Source: Bacteroidetes bacterium HGW-Bacteroidetes-2
GTDB lineage: Bacteria > Bacteroidota > Bacteroidia > Flavobacteriales > Flavobacteriaceae
NCBI GenBank assembly: GCA_002842575.1
Contig: PHDJ01000010.1
Coordinates: 34,584 to 98,583, forward strand
DNA: 64,000 nt
Direction: 5' to 3'
Position 1 is the first letter of the stretch. The number at the start of each line of letters is the position of its first letter. The translations under genes and the position numbers were made by a program. Below the pieces are notes generated by a model, which saw only the letters and a list, made by a program, of their open reading frames with translations, did no database searches and was not told the origin of the DNA. This document shows positions 18,930 to 28,422 of the stretch, one piece after another.

Positions 18930-20120
18930 ATGCATAGAATTTTAAATAAAATAGAAGGAGACAAAGCAATATGGGCCATAGCTGGCTTATTGGCTTTATT
19001 TTCCTTTTTACCTGTTTATAGTTCTAGTAGTAATTTAGCCTATTTATATGGAAATGGAAATACAATAAGCTATCTTCTTAAACATTTAGTGCATCTTAGC
19101 TTAGGTTTTGGAATTCTTTATGGGGTTCATAAAATACCCTATAATTACTTTAGGGGGTTATCTATAATAGGACTGCCCATTGTAGTTTTGTTGTTAGTAT
19201 TCACTATGGCAGAAGGCACAACCATACAAGGCTCTAATGCCAGTAGATGGATACAAATTCCACTTGTAGGTTTTACTTTCCAAACCTCCACCTTAGCTAT
19301 GGTAGTTTTGATGGTTTATGTGGCTAGATATCTCTCGAAAATACAAAACAAAATCATCACGTTTAAAGAAACTTTACTTCCGCTTTGGTTGCCTGTTTTT
19401 GTGGTTTTAGCACTTATTTTGCCTGCAAATTTTTCTACAACTGCTATTATTTTTTCCATGGTTATCGTACTTGTTTTTTTAGGAGGATACCCTATGAAGT
19501 ATCTAGGTATTATTTTAGGAGCAGGTACCATTATGTTGTTGTTTTTTGTACTAGCAGCTAAGGCCTTGCCAGATTTGTTTCCAAATAGAGTGGACACTTG
19601 GATAAGTAGAGTAGAAAAATTTACAGATAAAGATAATATTGAGGAAGGTTATCAAATTGAAAAAGCCAAAATTGCAATTGCCACAGGAGGTATTGCCGGT
19701 CTGGGTCCAGGAAAAAGTGTACAAAAAAACTTTTTGCCACAATCGTCTTCTGATTTTATTTATGCTATAATTGTCGAAGAATGGGGTCTTATAGGAGCTA
19801 TTTTCTTAATGTCTTTGTATTTATGGTTGTTGTTTCGTTTAGTAATTATTGTGTATAAATCTACCTCTGCTTTTGGAAAACTGCTAGTTATAGGTGCAGG
19901 TCTTCCAATTGTTTTTCAGGCTTTAATTAATATGGGAGTTGCGGTAGAATTATTTCCGGTTACTGGACAAACATTACCCCTAATAAGCAGCGGTGGCTCC
20001 TCTATTTGGATGACATGTTTGGCATTAGGAATCATATTAAGCGTTAGCGCTAAAAGAGAAGAAATCAAAAAAGAAAAAGAGGAAGAAAATCCTTTAGATA
20101 TATTAAGTGAAACCATATAA
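18930..20120 (+). CDS. ftsW: Septal peptidoglycan polymerase FtsW
   Basis: SEDS-family glycosyltransferase with about ten membrane helices, 396 residues, working with FtsI at the septum. Landmarks are [54 protein letters not shown] and the C-terminal [14 protein letters not shown]. Its position between murD and murG identifies it as FtsW rather than RodA. Its 3' end overlaps murG by 14 bases. Confidence 0.94.
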   Translation: MHRILNKIEGDKAIWAIAGLLALFSFLPVYSSSSNLAYLYGNGNTISYLLKHLVHLSLGFGILYGVHKIPYNYFRGLSIIGLPIVVLLLVFTMAEGTTIQGSNASRWIQIPLVGFTFQTSTLAMVVLMVYVARYLSKIQNKIITFKETLLPLWLPVFVVLALILPANFSTTAIIFSMVIVLVFLGGYPMKYLGIILGAGTIMLLFFVLAAKALPDLFPNRVDTWISRVEKFTDKDNIEEGYQIEKAKIAIATGGIAGLGPGKSVQKNFLPQSSSDFIYAIIVEEWGLIGAIFLMSLYLWLLFRLVIIVYKSTSAFGKLLVIGAGLPIVFQALINMGVAVELFPVTGQTLPLISSGGSSIWMTCLALGIILSVSAKREEIKKEKEEENPLDILSETI

Positions 20121-21204
20121 ATTCATACTATCAGGTGGAGGAACCGGAGGGCATATCTATCCGGCAATAGCTATTGCTAACGAGCTAAAGGCACGGCACC
20201 CCCAAGCCTGCTTTTTGTTTGTTGGTGCTCAAGATCGTATGGAAATGCAAAAAGTGCCTAAAGCTGGATATGAAATAGAAGGATTGTGGATAGCGGGTAT
20301 TCAGCGTAATCTGTCACGAAGAAACCTAATGTTTCCATTTAAATTATTGCATAGTTTGGCTCGAGCTAAAAAAATTATTAAAGCCTTTAATCCAGATGTG
20401 GTAATTGGCACAGGAGGCTATGCTAGTGCACCTTTATTACGCGTTGCATCTCTAAAAAAAATTCCTTGTTTAATTCAAGAACAGAATTCTTACGCTGGTG
20501 TTGCTAATAAATGGCTGTCAAAAAAGGTAAATACTATCTGCGTGGCATATAAGGGTATGGAAAAATATTTTCCAACAGAAAAATTGGTACTAACAGGAAA
20601 CCCAGTACGCGAGGATATTATTGAAATTGCATCCAAAAAAGAAGAAGGACAACATTTTTTTCAACTTAGAAAAGATAAAAAAACCCTTTTAGTTTTAGGC
20701 GGAAGCCTTGGTGCTAAAGCAATTAACGAGTTTATAGCAAATTCATTGGGGTTTTTCAAAGAAAACGAGATGCAAGTGCTTTGGCAAACTGGCTCCTTTT
20801 ATTTTGAAAATTACAAAAAACACCATGAAATTTTTGATGTTCAAGTGCACGATTTTATTTATAAAATGGACCTGGCCTATGCTGTTGCTGATATTGTCAT
20901 TTCAAGAGCCGGAGCTTTATCGGTGTCTGAATTATCTATGGTTGGAAAACCGGTAATCTTTATCCCGTCACCTAACGTGGCAGAGGATCACCAAAAGAAA
21001 AATGCTTTAGCTATCGTTCAAGAAAATGCAGCCATTTTAATAGAGGAAAAAAATTTAGAAACACAATTTGAAAAAATATTTACGGAATTAATACATTCAG
21101 AAGAAAAACAAAAAATACTCTCGCAAAACATAAAAAAATTAGCAGCACATAATGCTACAAAAGCTATTGCTGATGAAGTGGAAAAGCTTTTACAAAAACA
21201 ATAA
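20107..21204 (+). CDS. murG: UDP-GlcNAc:lipid I N-acetylglucosaminyltransferase
   Basis: Peripheral membrane GT28 enzyme that turns lipid I into lipid II, 365 residues. The N-terminal glycine loop is [17 protein letters not shown]. Other landmarks are [38 protein letters not shown] and the UDP-GlcNAc site [32 protein letters not shown]. The start is a GTG inside the end of ftsW. Confidence 0.96.
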   Translation: MKPYKFILSGGGTGGHIYPAIAIANELKARHPQACFLFVGAQDRMEMQKVPKAGYEIEGLWIAGIQRNLSRRNLMFPFKLLHSLARAKKIIKAFNPDVVIGTGGYASAPLLRVASLKKIPCLIQEQNSYAGVANKWLSKKVNTICVAYKGMEKYFPTEKLVLTGNPVREDIIEIASKKEEGQHFFQLRKDKKTLLVLGGSLGAKAINEFIANSLGFFKENEMQVLWQTGSFYFENYKKHHEIFDVQVHDFIYKMDLAYAVADIVISRAGALSVSELSMVGKPVIFIPSPNVAEDHQKKNALAIVQENAAILIEEKNLETQFEKIFTELIHSEEKQKILSQNIKKLAAHNATKAIADEVEKLLQKQ

Positions 21205-22554
21205 ATGAAAACACTGGAAAACATACAAAACATATACTTTATAGGTATCGGAGGTATCGGTATGAGTGCGCTCGCTAGATATTTTAATACTAAAGGTAAA
21301 GTGGTTTCCGGTTATGACAAAACACCGTCTGAAATTACCAAGGCTTTAGAAAATGAGGGAATTACTATTCATTTTCACGAAGACATTTCTATTGTAAATG
21401 CCTTGCCAAATAAAAATACCTTAGTGGTTTACACTCCTGCTATCCCTGTTGAAAGCTTGCTATTAAACGGCTTTAAAAATCAAGAATTTGTAATGATGAA
21501 AAGGGCAGCTGTTTTAGGATTAATAACCAAACAAACCAAATGTCTCGCAATAGCAGGAACACACGGAAAAACTACTTCAACAGCTATTCTTGGACATTTA
21601 CTTGCAAGTGCACATGAAGAAGTGACCGTTTTTCTAGGAGGTGTATCTGAAAATTACAATTCTAATTTAATTTTAAATGGAAGCAAAATTACCGTTGTAG
21701 AAGCAGATGAATTTGATCGTTCTTTTTTACAATTAAATCCTTATATCGCCGGAATAACTTCCATGGATCCAGATCATTTAGATATCTATGGTGACGAAGC
21801 ACATCTTATTCAGGCTTTTACATCTTTTGCAAATTTAGTACCTAACAAAGAATTTTTATTACATAAAAAAGGATTGCCACTTTGTGGAAAAACAGTAGGA
21901 ATTGAAGATAATTCTGATTATGAAGCACAAAATGTTCGAATTGAAAACGGCAGTTATGTGTTTGACTTAAAAACACCACATATAAAACTTGAAAATTTAA
22001 TACTTAACCTCCCAGGGCGTCACAACCTCTTTAATGCTACTCTAGCTTTGGGCATGGCAATTTGTCTTGGTTCCCCAACCAGCGGCATGCCTGAAGCTTT
22101 ATTTAATTTTAAAGGAGTACAACGTCGTTTTACCTATAAAATTAAAACCGAAAATTTAGTGTTGATAGATGATTATGCACACCATCCTTCTGAAATAAAT
22201 GCTGTATATCAAGCGGTAAAAGAAATGTATCCCAACAAAAAAAATCTAGTAGTCTTTCAACCCCATTTATTTAGCAGAACACACGATTTTGGCGATGCAT
22301 TTGCTGCGAGTTTGACTCCTTTTGATGAAATAATTTTATTAGATATCTACCCCGCACGTGAAAAACCCATGAAAGGTATAACCTCACAATGGTTATTAAA
22401 TAAAATAAAAAATAACCACAAAAAATTAAGCAATAAAACACAATTAATACAAGATTTAAAAAACTCCTCAGCCACTATTATTTTAATGCTTGGAGCTGGT
22501 GATATAGGTGAGGTGGTAGAAACTATAAAAAACAAATTAATCATTGAAAATTAA
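21205..22554 (+). CDS. murC: UDP-MurNAc:L-alanine ligase
   Basis: First Mur ligase of the pathway, 449 residues. The N-terminal Rossmann loop is FIGIGGIGMSALARYF. The ATP loop is AIAGTHGKTTSTAILGHLL (about 112-130). VEADEFDRSFL and IDDYAHHPSEINAV are MurC signatures. It abuts the murG stop, and its end overlaps ftsQ by 11 bases. Confidence 0.96.
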   Translation: MKTLENIQNIYFIGIGGIGMSALARYFNTKGKVVSGYDKTPSEITKALENEGITIHFHEDISIVNALPNKNTLVVYTPAIPVESLLLNGFKNQEFVMMKRAAVLGLITKQTKCLAIAGTHGKTTSTAILGHLLASAHEEVTVFLGGVSENYNSNLILNGSKITVVEADEFDRSFLQLNPYIAGITSMDPDHLDIYGDEAHLIQAFTSFANLVPNKEFLLHKKGLPLCGKTVGIEDNSDYEAQNVRIENGSYVFDLKTPHIKLENLILNLPGRHNLFNATLALGMAICLGSPTSGMPEALFNFKGVQRRFTYKIKTENLVLIDDYAHHPSEINAVYQAVKEMYPNKKNLVVFQPHLFSRTHDFGDAFAASLTPFDEIILLDIYPAREKPMKGITSQWLLNKIKNNHKKLSNKTQLIQDLKNSSATIILMLGAGDIGEVVETIKNKLIIEN

Positions 22555-23260
22555 CTGGGATTACATAAAGCTTAGTACACTTGCCATTTTGGTGGTGTTT
22601 CTTTTTGCGTTCAGTTCAAATCGAAATTCCAATAGAAATTTGAAAGGAAAAGAAGTCTTTTTTGTAGAGGATGATAACCACTTTATAACCCTTGACATGG
22701 TTAATAAATTGTTAATACAAAATAACGAGAAGGTTACGAGCATAGGCAAAGAAACTTTAGATTTGAATGCAATGGAACGGCGGTTAAATAATAACCCAAT
22801 GATTTCAAAAGCAGAAGTATATGTTACCATTGACGGTATATTGGGGGCAAAAGTCAAACAACGGAAACCTATAGCAAGAGTAAACGCAACAACCCCATTT
22901 TATATAGATGAAGACGGAAAAGAAATGCCTCTTTCAAAAGAGCACACAGCAAGAGTGCCTTTAATTTCAGGAATAGCCATAAAAGACTATAGCCATTTGA
23001 AAGAATTGTTATTAAAAATTAAAGCAGATTCCTTTATGAAAAATCATGTGGTTGGTATTCAAATTGAAAATAAAGAAGAACTCATAATTCATTTAAGGGT
23101 TTACAATTTTAAAATACTTTTTGGAAAAGCAGAAAATATAGATAGAAAGTTTCGGAATTTTAAAGCTTTTTATCAAAAAACGGTAAAAGATAGCACTATA
23201 TCCAATTACAGTTGGGTGAATTTAAAATTAGAAAGTCAGGTTGTAGGAACTAAAAAATAA
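22544..23260 (+). CDS. ftsQ: Cell division protein FtsQ
   Basis: A 238-residue bitopic protein. A short cytoplasmic tail is followed by a transmembrane helix (LSTLAILVVFLFAFS, about 9-23), then a POTRA-like region (KEVFFVEDDNHFITLDMVNKLL through ISKAEVYVTIDGILGAKVKQRKPIARV) and the FtsQ beta domain. Position between murC and ftsA supports the assignment. The start is a TTG overlapping murC; the sequence KINWD right after it matches the usual flavobacterial N-terminus. Confidence 0.9.
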   Translation: MKINWDYIKLSTLAILVVFLFAFSSNRNSNRNLKGKEVFFVEDDNHFITLDMVNKLLIQNNEKVTSIGKETLDLNAMERRLNNNPMISKAEVYVTIDGILGAKVKQRKPIARVNATTPFYIDEDGKEMPLSKEHTARVPLISGIAIKDYSHLKELLLKIKADSFMKNHVVGIQIENKEELIIHLRVYNFKILFGKAENIDRKFRNFKAFYQKTVKDSTISNYSWVNLKLESQVVGTKK

Positions 23261-23263
23261 GGT

Positions 23264-24592
23264 ATGGAAAAGAAAAATATAGCAGTGGGTTTAGATGTTG
23301 GAACAACAAAAATCGTCGCCATGATAGGTTGTTACAATGAATATGGAAAAATGGAGGTTCTTGGCATAGGTAAAGCCAAAAGCTTGGGTGTTCATCGAGG
23401 TGTTGTAAACAACATTACCCAAACCATTCAGTCTATTCAGCAAGCCGTAGAAGCCGCAGAAATTTCTGCAGACATGAAGATTTCAGATGTGGTAGTTGGT
23501 ATAGCAGGACAACACATTCGAAGTTTGCACCATAGCGATTACATAACCAGAAAAGATGGTGAAGAAGTCATTACTGAGCAAGATATTGAAACTCTTTGTA
23601 ACCAAGTGCACAAACTTGTAATGCTTCCAGGGGAAGAAATTATACACGTACTGCCACAAGATTTTAAAGTAGATGGACAACCAGAAATAAAAGAACCAAT
23701 AGGAATGTATGGTGCTAGATTAGAAGCTAATTTTCATGTAGTAGTTGGGCAGGTTTCCTCTATAAGAAACATTGGTAGATGCGTAAAAAGTGCTGGCTTA
23801 GAACTTGCCGGAATTACTTTAGAACCCCTTGCTTCTGCAAATGCGGTTTTAAGTCAGGAAGAAAAAGAAGCAGGAGTAGCACTTATTGATATAGGAGGGG
23901 GCACTACCGATTTGGCAATTTTTAAAGATGGAATTATCCGTCATACCGCTGTAATACCTTTTGGAGGTAACGTTATAACCGAGGACATTAAAGAAGGTTG
24001 TTCCATTATTGAGAAACAAGCAGAGATGTTGAAAATAAGATTTGGTTCTGCATGGCCGGGTGAAAACAAAGACAACGAGATTGTCTCTATTCCAGGACTT
24101 AGAGGCAGGGAGCCAAAAGAAATTACACTTAAGAACCTGTCAAAAATCATCCATGCTCGCGTTGTAGAAATTATTGAACAAGTATATACCGAAATAAAAG
24201 CTTACGGCCACGAAGAACAAAAGAAAAAACTTATTGCAGGTATAGTTATAACAGGAGGCGGAGCACAATTAAATCATCTTAAGCAACTAGTAGAATACCA
24301 CACAGGTATGGATACCAGAATTGGATATCCCAATGAACATTTGGCAGGAAACAGCGATGCCGAAACTACCAGCCCAATGTATGCAACAGCAGTAGGTCTT
24401 GTACTTAATAGCTTAGAAAAAGTAAACAAAAATCAGTTTAAAGAAGAACTGGTAGCCGAATCTGCTAAAAATATTTTGGAAGAAAATGAAACAGAAAAAG
24501 AAAATATAGGCAAAAGGCTACCTAAAGCTAGAAAAAGCTTTATTGATAAATGGGCAGAAAAATTTAAAGATTTTTTAGATAATGCCGAGTAG
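23264..24592 (+). CDS. ftsA: Cell division protein FtsA
   Basis: Actin-like ATPase of 442 residues that tethers FtsZ to the membrane. Phosphate 1 is VGLDVGTTKIVAMIG (about 8-22). The 1C subdomain lies around residues 85-160. Phosphate 2 is ALIDIGGGTTDLAIF and the adenosine loop is GIVITGGGAQLNHL. The C-terminal tail carries an amphipathic stretch FIDKWAEKFKDFLDN that can serve as the membrane-targeting helix. Confidence 0.95.
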   Translation: MEKKNIAVGLDVGTTKIVAMIGCYNEYGKMEVLGIGKAKSLGVHRGVVNNITQTIQSIQQAVEAAEISADMKISDVVVGIAGQHIRSLHHSDYITRKDGEEVITEQDIETLCNQVHKLVMLPGEEIIHVLPQDFKVDGQPEIKEPIGMYGARLEANFHVVVGQVSSIRNIGRCVKSAGLELAGITLEPLASANAVLSQEEKEAGVALIDIGGGTTDLAIFKDGIIRHTAVIPFGGNVITEDIKEGCSIIEKQAEMLKIRFGSAWPGENKDNEIVSIPGLRGREPKEITLKNLSKIIHARVVEIIEQVYTEIKAYGHEEQKKKLIAGIVITGGGAQLNHLKQLVEYHTGMDTRIGYPNEHLAGNSDAETTSPMYATAVGLVLNSLEKVNKNQFKEELVAESAKNILEENETEKENIGKRLPKARKSFIDKWAEKFKDFLDNAE

Positions 24593-24640
24593 TAAATAGT
24601 ATAATCTCACATAAAAGAATACACTCTAAAACAAAGAATT

Positions 24641-26617
24641 ATGAGCAGCAACACAGAATTCGAAAACATAGCATTTGACCTTCCTAAAAACCAATCTAAT
24701 GTTATCAAAGTAATCGGAGTAGGAGGTGGTGGAAGCAATGCCATCAATCATATGTTTCGCCAAGGCATAAAAGGAGTAGACTTTGTAATTTGCAATACAG
24801 ACTCCCAAGCATTAGAAAACAGTCCTGTGCCAATAAAAATACAACTCGGACTTTCTTTAACAGAAGGACTAGGAGCTGGTGCAAATCCTGAAGTGGGAAA
24901 AGACGCGGCCATTGAAAGCATGGAAGAAATTAAATCCATGCTATCTACAAACACAAAAATGATTTTTATTACTGCCGGAATGGGTGGTGGAACTGGTACC
25001 GGAGCAGCACCAATAATTGCTAAAATGGCAAAAGATTTAGACGTGCTTACTGTAGGCATTGTAACAATTCCTTTTCAATTTGAAGGAAAAATACGTAACG
25101 AACAAGCACAAATAGGGGTTGAAAATCTTCGTAGAAATGTAGATTCACTTATCGTTATCAACAATAACAAACTTCGTGAAGTATATGGAAATCTTGGCTT
25201 TAAAGCAGGTTTTTCCAAAGCAGATGAGGTGTTGGCAACCGCCTCTAGAGGGATTGCTGAGGTAATTACTCACCACTATACACAAAATATTGACCTTCGT
25301 GATGCTAAAACAGTTCTTGCTAATAGCGGCACTGCTATAATGGGAAGCGCAAGTGCTATTGGCTCAAACCGTGCTCATGATGCTATTTCTAAAGCATTAG
25401 ATTCGCCTTTGCTTAATGATAATAAAATCGCAGGAGCTAAAAACGTATTGTTGCTAATCGTCTCTGGTTCAGAAGAAATTACTATCGATGAGATTGGAGA
25501 AATAAGCGATTATATTCAAGCGGAAGCGGGACATGGTGCAAACATCATAATGGGTGTTGGTGAGGATTCTTCTCTAGAAAATGCCATATCAGTAACCGTT
25601 ATTGCAACCGGTTTTAACGTAGAGCAACAAAATGAAATTGTAAATACAGAAACTAAAAAAATCATTCACACACTCGAAGATGAACAATGTGCAGAACAAG
25701 TTTTGGTTTCTAAAACCCATAATTACCCATCAAACAATTTTGATAAACCCATCTATCAAGAGCCCAAAATACCCATAATTAAACACACTCTTTTTGATGA
25801 AGAAGATATCGAAAATGAAAAAGCAAAGATGGAAGAGGTTCCTTTTGAAGGATATATGAAAACTTCTGATTTTTTATGGAATATTCCTATCCACTTTGAT
25901 GAAATAGTTCCAAATAATTTAGCAGAATTTGACCAAAACTTTATTAATACTATAGAAGTCAATGATTTTATCATCGTCGAAGTAAAAAAGGAAATACAGG
26001 TTGAAACTAAATTAGAAGAAGCAACAAAAAAAGAAGAAAATCAAATGTTAATGTTTGATTTGCCTTTAAACCACGACAAAAATGAAGAAATAGAAAAAGA
26101 AGCAGTTAAAAACACTTCTTGCATTAACGATATAGTTGTAAATGATTCCATAGAAATTATACCAGTTACCGAAATTTCGCAGGAAGGAATTAAATACTAC
26201 AGTTTAGATGACTACCAAGAAATGGAAAATTTATTAATGCAATCAAAAGCACCACAAAAAGTTGTCAAGGAAGATATGGATGAGGAATTAGTTTTTGAAA
26301 AAAGAACGGTCTCTGAAACCCCAACACAAGAAAAAAACCTGGAAGTGGACCCTATGAATTCCTCTATTTCTGAATTATTAAGTAAACGAACAGAGGAGCG
26401 TAAACAAAAAATGAAAGCATTTAATTATAAGTTTAATAATAGCAATTCCCGATTAGAAGAATTAGAAAAACAACCGGCATATAAACGATTTGGAATAGAA
26501 CTAGAGGAATCTAAAAATGATAAAAGTGCTTTTTCCAGAACATCATTATCAACAGATGATAATGATGAAATTCAATTTCGAAACAACAATTCTTTTTTAC
26601 ACGATAATGTAGATTAG
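24641..26617 (+). CDS. ftsZ: Cell division protein FtsZ with long C-terminal extension
   Basis: Tubulin-like GTPase that forms the division ring. The globular part covers about residues 15-335, with VIGVGGGGSNAINHM, the T3 region, the tubulin signature GMGGGTGTGAAPIIA and NNNKLREVYGNLGF. At 658 residues it is far longer than the roughly 380-400 of many FtsZ proteins. The extra part is an acidic, low-complexity linker rich in Glu, Lys and Asn, followed by a conserved-looking end (RLEELEKQPAYKRFGIEL). Such long tails occur in flavobacteria. A terminator follows. Confidence 0.96.
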   Translation: MSSNTEFENIAFDLPKNQSNVIKVIGVGGGGSNAINHMFRQGIKGVDFVICNTDSQALENSPVPIKIQLGLSLTEGLGAGANPEVGKDAAIESMEEIKSMLSTNTKMIFITAGMGGGTGTGAAPIIAKMAKDLDVLTVGIVTIPFQFEGKIRNEQAQIGVENLRRNVDSLIVINNNKLREVYGNLGFKAGFSKADEVLATASRGIAEVITHHYTQNIDLRDAKTVLANSGTAIMGSASAIGSNRAHDAISKALDSPLLNDNKIAGAKNVLLLIVSGSEEITIDEIGEISDYIQAEAGHGANIIMGVGEDSSLENAISVTVIATGFNVEQQNEIVNTETKKIIHTLEDEQCAEQVLVSKTHNYPSNNFDKPIYQEPKIPIIKHTLFDEEDIENEKAKMEEVPFEGYMKTSDFLWNIPIHFDEIVPNNLAEFDQNFINTIEVNDFIIVEVKKEIQVETKLEEATKKEENQMLMFDLPLNHDKNEEIEKEAVKNTSCINDIVVNDSIEIIPVTEISQEGIKYYSLDDYQEMENLLMQSKAPQKVVKEDMDEELVFEKRTVSETPTQEKNLEVDPMNSSISELLSKRTEERKQKMKAFNYKFNNSNSRLEELEKQPAYKRFGIELEESKNDKSAFSRTSLSTDDNDEIQFRNNNSFLHDNVD

Positions 26618-26660
26618 AACATTAAAATATAAAGAGTAAGTTTAGTGTTAAAGTTGCTTC

Positions 26661-26699
26661 AAAACCTCAAAAGCAGAAATTGTTTTTGGGGTTTTTTCT
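26661..26699 (+). terminator. Terminator of the dcw cluster
   Basis: AAAACCTCAAAA (26661-26672) pairs with TTTTGGGGTTTT (26684-26695) with one G-T pair, followed by T residues. Confidence 0.75.
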
Positions 26700-26765
26700 T
26701 AAATAGAATAGTTTTTTTTATTTAGTACAAGCCTAATCTCACAACTCTAATCTAAGAAATTATCG

Positions 26766-26773
26766 TATCTTTG
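26766..26773 (+). promoter_or_regulatory. -7 promoter box upstream of the yqeY-like gene
   Basis: TATCTTTG is an exact TAnnTTTG match 23 bases before the ATG. Confidence 0.55.
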
Positions 26774-26796
26774 CAGTCTTAAAAAAATAGAAAATT

Positions 26797-27246
26797 ATGA
26801 ATTTGCAAGAGAAAGTGATGACCGCAATGAAAGATGCAATGCGTGCTAAAGATGCTAATGCATTAGCTTCCTTGCGTGCTATAAAGTCTGAAATACTTTT
26901 GGCCCAAACAGAATCAGGTGCTAAAGAAGAAATTACCCCAGAACAGGAAATTAAATTATTGCAAAAACTCGTAAAACAACGCAAAGACAGTGCTACAATT
27001 TATAAAGAGCAAAACAGGGAAGACCTTGCACAGCCAGAAATAGATCAAGCTTTGGTGATTGAACAGTTTTTGCCGGAACAACTTAGTGAAGTAGAAATAG
27101 CAAAAGTAATTGATACCATAATAGCAAAAACTGGTGCTAGTAGTATGAAAGATATGGGAAATGTTGTTGGGATGACAAATTCAGAACTTGCAGGAAAAGC
27201 TGATGGCAAGACAGTTGCTATGATTGTAAAGCAGAAGTTAAGTTAA
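26797..27246 (+). CDS. GatB/YqeY domain protein
   Basis: A 149-residue stand-alone YqeY domain, the fold also found at the tail of the GatB amidotransferase subunit where it contacts tRNA. Typical stretches are MKDAMRAKDANALASLRAIKSEILLAQTE, KLLQKLVKQRKDSATIYKEQNREDLA and the end DMGNVVGMTNSELAGKADGKTVAMIVKQKL. Its molecular role is not firmly known. It has its own promoter after the ftsZ terminator. Confidence 0.9.
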   Translation: MNLQEKVMTAMKDAMRAKDANALASLRAIKSEILLAQTESGAKEEITPEQEIKLLQKLVKQRKDSATIYKEQNREDLAQPEIDQALVIEQFLPEQLSEVEIAKVIDTIIAKTGASSMKDMGNVVGMTNSELAGKADGKTVAMIVKQKLS

Positions 27247-27305
27247 TTATATAAATGAGATTTCACTCAAAATTAATTTGCGTGTAAGATGTAGGGTTTT
27301 GAATA

Positions 27306-27513
27306 GAAAGTAAAAAAGAAAATTTTGAAAGATTGATTAATAAAATCCCTGTTTTGACAGGAATTATGGCCGCGTAGTTCAACTGAATAGTCCGCCACAG
27401 GCGGATCGGCTCTGAGGGTTTTTAAGAAGAAAGTAAAAAAGAAAATTTTGAAAGATTAATTAATAAAATCCCTGTTTTGACAGGAATTATGGCCGCGTAG
27501 TTCAACTGAATAG
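27306..27513 (+). repeat. Tandem 123-bp duplication carrying tRNA-Arg 5' sequence
   Basis: Two copies start at 27306 and 27429 (GAAAGTAAAAAAG) and run nearly identically (one visible mismatch, GATTGATT versus GATTAATT) through the tRNA leader and the first 23 bases of the tRNA. The period is exactly 123 bp. Confidence 0.9.
27368..27420 (+). pseudogene. Broken copy of tRNA-Arg with palindrome in place of the anticodon stem
   Basis: The first 23 bases equal the functional tRNA downstream. Then 11 bases, which include the 5' half of the anticodon stem, are replaced by the 15-base perfect palindrome TCCGCCACAGGCGGA (27391-27405). Fifteen identical bases follow, after which similarity stops. The T arm and 3' acceptor strand are missing, so it cannot be a working tRNA. 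Confidence 0.85.
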
Positions 27514-27564
27514 AATATCAGATTTCGGCTCTGAGGGTTGGGGGTTTGAATCCCTCCGCGGTCA
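27491..27564 (+). tRNA. tRNA-Arg (anticodon TCG)
   Basis: A 74-nt cloverleaf. The acceptor GGCCGCG pairs with CGCGGTC (one G-U), and the D stem GTTC pairs with GAAT. The anticodon stem is TCAGA/TCTGA around the loop TTTCGGC, giving anticodon TCG. The T stem GGGGG/CCCTC closes the loop TTTGAAT, and the discriminator base is A. CCA is not encoded. A terminator follows. Confidence 0.93.
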
Positions 27565-27569
27565 CTAAA

Positions 27570-27607
27570 TAAACCTAACAGATTTAATAAACCTGTTAGG
27601 TTTTTTC
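27570..27607 (+). terminator. Terminator after tRNA-Arg
   Basis: AACCTAACAG (27572-27581) and CTGTTAGGTT (27593-27602) form a 10-bp stem followed by a run of T. Confidence 0.85.
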
Positions 27608-27655
27608 TTTGTAGACCATTTTATTTTTATTTTCTTAGCATAAAAAATAAAACGT

Positions 27656-28189
27656 ATGGAACAAATTTTAGGTATAGGCTCCCGAATAAATCACCCAAAC
27701 CATGGAAAAGGGGTGGTAACTAATGTAACTTCAAAAATGTATTGGGTTACCTTTTTAGAAAAAGGATTGGAAACCATAAATGTAAATGATGATTTTGATG
27801 TCATAGAAGCTGTAGAAGGTGAAGTGGATACCGTTAGTTTTTCAGAAATAGAAGAATCTCTAGTTGAAATATTAAAACGATGGAGCGATGTTACCGAAGT
27901 TGTGCCTCTTGCCGATAAATGGCGCAATGGAACTATGGTTTTACAACCCAAAGACAAATCGCTTTCTTCAAAAGATATTCCTATTGAAACATTTTTTCAT
28001 AAAATTGTTATGTTACGTGACAGGCTTCGGGTCATGGAGCAAAAAATTAATTCCAGTAAAGGTTTACAAGAAGATGAAAAAATTGATTTGCAACAATACA
28101 TCACCCGTTGTTATGGAAGTTTGACAACCTTTAATATTCTATTTAAAAATACTTCTCAAAATTTTATTGGCGATTCTTTAAAAAAATAG
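27656..28189 (+). CDS. Conserved hypothetical protein with N-terminal KOW/Tudor-like segment
   Basis: A soluble 177-residue protein. The first 50 residues (GIGSRINHPNHGKGVVTNVTSKMYWVTFLEKG) resemble the small beta-barrel found at the end of UvrD/PcrA helicases, with the pattern G..V.H..HGKG.V. The rest is helical and charged (IEESLVEILKRWSDV, IETFFHKIVMLRDRLRVMEQKINSS). No catalytic motif is seen. Comparable single-copy proteins are known in flavobacteria, but I cannot give a function. Confidence 0.75.
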   Translation: MEQILGIGSRINHPNHGKGVVTNVTSKMYWVTFLEKGLETINVNDDFDVIEAVEGEVDTVSFSEIEESLVEILKRWSDVTEVVPLADKWRNGTMVLQPKDKSLSSKDIPIETFFHKIVMLRDRLRVMEQKINSSKGLQEDEKIDLQQYITRCYGSLTTFNILFKNTSQNFIGDSLKK

Positions 28190-28422
28190 TGACAAACCAA
28201 ATTAGTGTATTAGCTAAATCGACGATATTTTGGAGAACTAATTTTTGACAGGCTAGTGATAACTAACTTCAGGTTATATTTGTTTTCTTAATGTTAGGAC
28301 AGAAAAATTATTAAAATTTTTTAATACTGTTGTGATGCTGTGAGCTTAAAGAAATAAGGCCGAATAAAAATGTATGAGGGGAATTGTATTAATCCAATGA
28401 CACTACTTCAAAGTTCAAGGGA
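28190..28422. other. Intergenic stretch without recognisable gene
   Basis: 233 bases between the hypothetical gene and the 3' end of rpe. I see no open frame with a ribosome binding site, no RNA fold of a known class and no clear repeat. Confidence 0.5.

Noticed and set aside
27368..27420. A second functional tRNA
   Set aside because: The T arm and 3' acceptor strand are missing and the anticodon stem is replaced.
28190..28422. Possible riboswitch or small RNA in the gap before rpe
   Set aside because: I could not build any convincing stem set or match to a known class.
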